Shown piece after piece: positions 30,335 to 33,788 of a stretch of 33,788 bases of DNA. Below the pieces are notes generated by a model. That model worked only from the letters and a program-made list of their open reading frames with translations, was not told where the DNA came from and did not search any database. The position numbers were made by a program, and so were the translations under genes. This DNA comes from Saprospiraceae bacterium (lineage in GTDB: Bacteria > Bacteroidota > Bacteroidia > Chitinophagales > Saprospiraceae): assembly GCA_020627965.1 (NCBI GenBank), contig JAHDFX010000047.1, forward strand, positions 1 through 33,788, read 5' to 3'. Each line of letters starts with the position of its first letter. Position 1 is the first letter of the stretch.

Positions 30335-31243
30335 TCACCCACTCAATTTAAAACGTACAGGTAGATTGAATTGCACTCTTACCGGTCTTCCGTTTTGCTT
30401 ACCGGGCACCCATTTGGGCATTTCATTAACTACGCGTAGTGCTTCTTTTCCGCAGCCTCCTTCTAAGTCGCGCATGATGGTGGCATTACTTACAGAGCCG
30501 TCTTTTTCTATAACAAAGCTGACAACGGCCATACCCTGAATATCAATCTCACGGGCTATCGTGGGGTATTTTATGTTCTTGTAAACGAATTCCATCATTT
30601 TTTGCTCTGCGCATCTTTTAGTTTCCTGATTTATAAACCCATTATCTTCACAACCTGGAAAGCGCGGCATTTCCTGAACGAAAATTCTAATTTCATTATC
30701 GACCTTTTCTTCCTCTATCTCCATTGGAGGAGGAGCTTTTACTACGATCGTCCCTTTCTTTGGTGGCGGCGGTGGTGGAGGCGGTGCTTCCACGGCTGTC
30801 TCTTCTTCTACTGTCGTATCTTCAAACTCTATATCTTCCACTTCCTCTTCTGGCTCTACCTCTTCTATAACAGGAGGCGGAGGAGGAGGCGGTGGGGGGG
30901 GAGGTTCCGGATATGTTATTGGAGGAGTAGTTAACAGTTCTATCGGCAAATCACATCCAGTGACAACATATTCTTCCCGCTCATACGTCGTCCAGTTAAA
31001 AGCAAATAAGCATAGTACCAGCGATGTTGCCAGTCCAAAACGTAGCATCATCGGCACGAATTTGAATACATTAACTTCCGGGTATTGCTTTATAAAAGTG
31101 GGGTGATTCAAGTCTTTCCCTTCGGAAAGTTTCCTGAGCCCTTGTTGCATCAGTTGTCGACGAACCAGCAGGATGATCCCGCTTATAATGAGTCCTACGA
31201 CGACTAAGCCTATTAAAAGTTTAATTCCAGTGATCTCTATCAT
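30335..31243 (-). CDS. TonB family energy transducer, two-membrane-segment type (paralog 2)
   Basis: 302 residues, clearly paralogous to the TonB protein at 28440. Two membrane segments: about 7-27 (IKLLIGLVVVGLIISGIILL) and about 66-85 (FVPMMLRFGLATSLVLCLFAF), the latter followed by NWTTYEREE. Linker sequence before the second segment (FIKQYPEVNVFKF) matches the other paralog (FARKYPEVSAFKL). Two proline-rich stretches follow, then TonB_C (about 190-302) with MPRFPGCED, IKYPTIAREIDIQGMAVVSF, GGCGKEALRV and NLPVRFKLSG. A coding run of eight G (plus strand 30894-30901) lies in the first proline tract. Probably partners with ExbBD encoded elsewhere. The two paralogs flank gcvH and vanZ. Confidence 0.92.
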   Translation of the reverse strand: MIEITGIKLLIGLVVVGLIISGIILLVRRQLMQQGLRKLSEGKDLNHPTFIKQYPEVNVFKFVPMMLRFGLATSLVLCLFAFNWTTYEREEYVVTGCDLPIELLTTPPITYPEPPPPPPPPPPPVIEEVEPEEEVEDIEFEDTTVEEETAVEAPPPPPPPPKKGTIVVKAPPPMEIEEEKVDNEIRIFVQEMPRFPGCEDNGFINQETKRCAEQKMMEFVYKNIKYPTIAREIDIQGMAVVSFVIEKDGSVSNATIMRDLEGGCGKEALRVVNEMPKWVPGKQNGRPVRVQFNLPVRFKLSG

Positions 31244-31269
31244 AATATCAATTTTTTGAGTTGAGTATT

Positions 31270-31433
31270 AGACTTTATTCTGAAATATTTTGCATAGAGC
31301 TAAATAATCTTTTTCCGCTACTCTGCGTTAACTGAAAATTCACTATGCTAAGGCATAGCTCAATTTCAGTTGCCTTGATTAACGAAAAAATCTTTATTTC
31401 CTCTTTCATCCAAACTATTTCAGAATAAAGTCT
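31270..31433. repeat. 164-bp palindromic intergenic element
   Basis: Ends are perfect 18-bp inverted repeats: agactttattctgaaata at 31270-31287 and its reverse complement at 31416-31433. Inside, aactgaaaatt (31330-31340) pairs with aatttcagtt (31362-31371), and ctatgc (31343-31348) with gcatag (31353-31358) around a 4-nt loop. Weaker pairing (aaataatcttttt with gaaaaaatctttattt) lies between. The whole region folds on itself. It encodes no ORF. It could be a MITE-like element or a structured regulatory leader of the downstream tonB gene; no obvious target-site duplication is visible. Confidence 0.7.
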
Positions 31434-31527
31434 ATTGATATTACAGTGGCGCCATTAAGTAATATATTCAGATAGATGCGGGTACTTGTATTTTTGGTGT
31501 ACGGGTATGAATTAAATTACTTAAACT

Positions 31528-32553
31528 TCAAAACGGATACCTAGTATGCTCAAATTTATCAACCAGATACCGGGAAAATAGAGCAGCTCCGTATTCATTA
31601 AGGTGTTTTTCATCGAACCAGTATTTCGTTTCGTAGAGGTGAGGAAAATCGACTGGATCACACATATTTATTTTGTGATTTTCATCAATTTGTGTGAAGA
31701 GTGGAAGTAATTCCGGCTTTTTGGGTGGTAATAAAAAGATAAGGTGATAATTTTGCCCTTCAGCTTTTTTGATAATTTGTTGAATGTATTCTAAATGTGT
31801 TTTTGAACAGGCTCGGTTTTGATATTTTTTATACTCATTTAAAGCTGCCAGATAGGTCGATTTTCCCTGATAGTTATCGGAATTGGCATGTAGTCTTTCT
31901 AGTCTTTTGCAAAGTCCTTTACTCGTTTTTATATCGGCATCCAGTGGTCGGAAACCATTTTTTGCTGCGCCTAAAGCCTTTTTAGTACGCTCCCCTTTTC
32001 CCGGATGTGCGGCTGTGATTTCTTTCAGTTGACCTACATTCCAGATATTATTCCAATATGCTTTTAAGTAATTTTTTGTGAAATCGTTTTGCCAAATTTC
32101 TCTGACTGACTTCCCTTGAATACTATCCTGTATAGCTAGTTTTAATTGAGGATAATTTAAATAATAACTAGCCTCTATAGTGCCTAAGTTTTTATCAGCA
32201 ATAGGGATAAAGTTTTGCAATTCGATCATTATATAAGTCGGCTGAGTCGCTTTTCTTTTTATAAAATGTTCGAGCAAATAATAGGTTTCAGGATTGAAAG
32301 TGGCACGATAAGCCAGATTAAAAGAGTGGATTGAGTCAGTATGCGCATCAAAAATTTCGGGGTCAATTTGTCGATATACCCGACTTGAGCCCATAAAGAA
32401 CAGATTGTAGGCGTCTTGCTTCTCTTCCAGAAATTCTATTTTAGTGGCTATACCCGGATTGCCCCAATAATAAGGTAGTGCAATATCCAGTACCCGTAAT
32501 ATCAGGAATACGACTATAGAAAATACAAAAAGACGTTGCAGGAAACGTTTCAC
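31528..32553 (-). CDS. Membrane-anchored SGNH/DltD-like protein
   Basis: 341 residues. An N-terminal membrane anchor at about 8-28 (LFVFSIVVFLILRVLDIALP) precedes an extracytoplasmic domain. FFMGSSRVYRQIDP (Ser57 as the likely nucleophile position) matches the first block of SGNH-like proteins of the DltD/AlgX/DUF1574 type, and YWFDEKHLNEYGAALFS (Asp314, His317) matches the last block. A beta-strand LIFLLPPKKPELL lies between. Such proteins usually work with an MBOAT membrane acyltransferase to transfer acyl groups to cell-surface polymers; no MBOAT gene is in this window, so the pairing is not shown here. The icd gene lies upstream on the same strand but is separated by a terminator. Confidence 0.72.
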   Translation of the reverse strand: MKRFLQRLFVFSIVVFLILRVLDIALPYYWGNPGIATKIEFLEEKQDAYNLFFMGSSRVYRQIDPEIFDAHTDSIHSFNLAYRATFNPETYYLLEHFIKRKATQPTYIMIELQNFIPIADKNLGTIEASYYLNYPQLKLAIQDSIQGKSVREIWQNDFTKNYLKAYWNNIWNVGQLKEITAAHPGKGERTKKALGAAKNGFRPLDADIKTSKGLCKRLERLHANSDNYQGKSTYLAALNEYKKYQNRACSKTHLEYIQQIIKKAEGQNYHLIFLLPPKKPELLPLFTQIDENHKINMCDPVDFPHLYETKYWFDEKHLNEYGAALFSRYLVDKFEHTRYPF

Positions 32554-32650
32554 AGGGCTAATTTACAATACTTCATATTGGTTCTAGGGTTTATAGGATA
32601 GTAATCTGTAAATTCTGTCAAGCTCTTTACCCAATGCGAAGCATTGTCAG

Positions 32651-32687
32651 AAAAAAATCCCCGGCATTAGAAACCTAAGCCGGGGAT
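32651..32687 (-). terminator. Rho-independent terminator of icd
   Basis: Stem atccccggc (32657-32665) with gccggggat (32679-32687), extended by ttag/ctaa, followed on the minus strand by a T run (plus-strand A run 32651-32657). It lies about 43 bp after the icd stop. A second small hairpin, caatgc-gaa-gcattg at 32632-32646, follows immediately. Confidence 0.9.
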
Positions 32688-32729
32688 GCGTTCTGTATTG
32701 TTTTCGGAATAATTATTTCCGGAATTTTC

Positions 32730-33788
32730 TTACATATTCGCAATGATCTCGTCGCCGAATTCAGAACACTTTAATTTAGTGGCTCCTTCCATCAGGCGTT
32801 CAAAATCATAAGTTACACGCTTTTTAGCGATACCACCTTCAATACCTTTCTCTATCAGGTCACCAGCTTCGCTCCAGCCCATATAATCCAGCATCATAAC
32901 ACCAGAAAGAATAACTGAACTTGGGTTTACTTTATCCTGACCAGCATATTTAGGAGCAGTACCGTGTGTAGCTTCAAATAAAGCGATACCTGTTTCGTAG
33001 TTGATATTTGCTCCCGGAGCAATACCGATACCACCAACTGTTGCAGCCAATGCATCAGAAATATAATCGCCATTCAGGTTCAGTGTAGCAATTACACTAT
33101 ATTCTTTCGGACGAGTCAGGATTTGTTGTAAGAAAGCATCAGCGATCACGTCTTTTACGATCATCTCGTGACCATCTTTCTTGATGATTTGCCATGGGCC
33201 ACCCTCATAATCTACTGCACCAAACTCTCTTTTTGCCAGATCATAACCCCACTCTTTAAATTTACCTTCTGTAAATTTCATGATATTACCTTTGTGCACT
33301 AAAGTCAAAGAAGGTAATTTCTTTTCAAAAGCATAATTGAAAGCAGCGCGAACCAATCTCTCAGTTCCTTCTACAGAAACTGGTTTTACACCCAGAGAAA
33401 CAGAATCGGGGAAACGGATTTGCGTTACGCCCATTTCTTCCTGTAGAAATTTTTTCACTTTTTCGTTCTCCTCTGTACCATGCAGGTATTCAATACCAGC
33501 ATAAATATCCTCAGTATTTTCACGGAAAATGACCATATTTACCCATTCCGGATGCACAACAGGAGAAGGTACACCTTCAAAATAACGTACCGGGCGTACA
33601 CAAGCGTATAAGTCCAGCTTTTGGCGTAAAGCCACATTCAAAGAACGGATACCTCCACCAACTGGTGTTGTAAGGGGCCCTTTGATACCGACTAGATACT
33701 CTTCCATAGCATCTAGCGTAGCCTGTGGCAACCACTCACCAGTATTATCCATTGCTTTCTGACCAGCATATACTTCTACCCAATTGAT
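32730..33788 (-). CDS. icd: NADP-dependent isocitrate dehydrogenase (5' end outside window)
   Basis: 352 codons present, open to the window edge; the in-frame ATG at 33752 is internal because the upstream codons ([12 protein letters not shown]) are typical of the family. Converts isocitrate to 2-oxoglutarate and CO2 in the TCA cycle, in the cytoplasm. The protein follows the homodimeric bacterial type: [20 protein letters not shown] (holding the Ser phosphorylated in enteric enzymes), [52 protein letters not shown] and [18 protein letters not shown]. The Lys-Tyr of APKYAG and the Tyr and Arg of VTYDFERLM are the NADP-selecting residues. No isocitrate lyase or kinase gene is nearby. Only about 65 N-terminal residues should be missing. 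Confidence 0.97.
   Translation of the reverse strand: MNWVEVYAGQKAMDNTGEWLPQATLDAMEEYLVGIKGPLTTPVGGGIRSLNVALRQKLDLYACVRPVRYFEGVPSPVVHPEWVNMVIFRENTEDIYAGIEYLHGTEENEKVKKFLQEEMGVTQIRFPDSVSLGVKPVSVEGTERLVRAAFNYAFEKKLPSLTLVHKGNIMKFTEGKFKEWGYDLAKREFGAVDYEGGPWQIIKKDGHEMIVKDVIADAFLQQILTRPKEYSVIATLNLNGDYISDALAATVGGIGIAPGANINYETGIALFEATHGTAPKYAGQDKVNPSSVILSGVMMLDYMGWSEAGDLIEKGIEGGIAKKRVTYDFERLMEGATKLKCSEFGDEIIANM

Overview
The window looks like a chromosomal segment of a member of the Bacteroidota, probably in the Saprospiria/Chitinophagia range. The basis is a type IX secretion (T9SS) C-terminal sorting domain, SprB and SdrD_B-type repeats, proline-rich TonB proteins with the FPGCED-type C-terminal domain, a gcvH/vanZ/tonB cluster, A-rich leaders instead of strong Shine-Dalgarno sites, and moderate-to-low GC. 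This is inferred from gene content; no rRNA or tRNA is present to confirm it.

Left part (1-11.6 kb): a repeat-bearing non-coding margin, a strong terminator, and one giant minus-strand gene (451-11559, 3702 aa) for a secreted surface protein. It has a signal peptide, four long SprB-like units that each carry an inserted module of about 200 residues, 18 SdrD_B-type domains arranged as three copies of a six-domain super-repeat, an FnIII-like module and a T9SS sorting domain. A 630-bp AT-rich divergent intergenic region follows.

Middle (12.2-21.7 kb), plus strand: a GH13 alpha-glucan hydrolase lipoprotein coupled to an exported MORN-repeat protein; then a secreted-protein operon with a DUF1800 protein (interrupted by a frameshift), a Tat-exported DUF1501 protein, and a 952-residue mosaic protein with a discoidin-like domain, a single CXXCH haem-binding module, calcium-binding repeats and a dockerin-like end. 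A hairpin built from a CACAGAT-type inverted repeat closes this operon.

Right-middle (21.9-26.4 kb), plus strand: a small membrane protein, mutL, two tandem rhomboid proteases and a PlsC-like acyltransferase, closely spaced and likely co-transcribed. They meet a convergent minus-strand TPR lipoprotein-like/periplasmic protein gene at a shared hairpin.

Right part (26.4-33.8 kb), minus strand: a TPR protein, two paralogous two-membrane-segment TonB proteins flanking gcvH and a VanZ-like gene, a 164-bp palindromic intergenic element, a membrane-anchored SGNH/DltD-like protein, and NADP-isocitrate dehydrogenase (icd), which runs off the right edge.

The most noteworthy items are the nested-domain and super-repeat architecture of the giant surface protein, the DUF1800/DUF1501/haem-protein operon with its frameshift, and the palindromic element at 31270-31433. 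All domain calls are from reading the sequence; no database search was possible.
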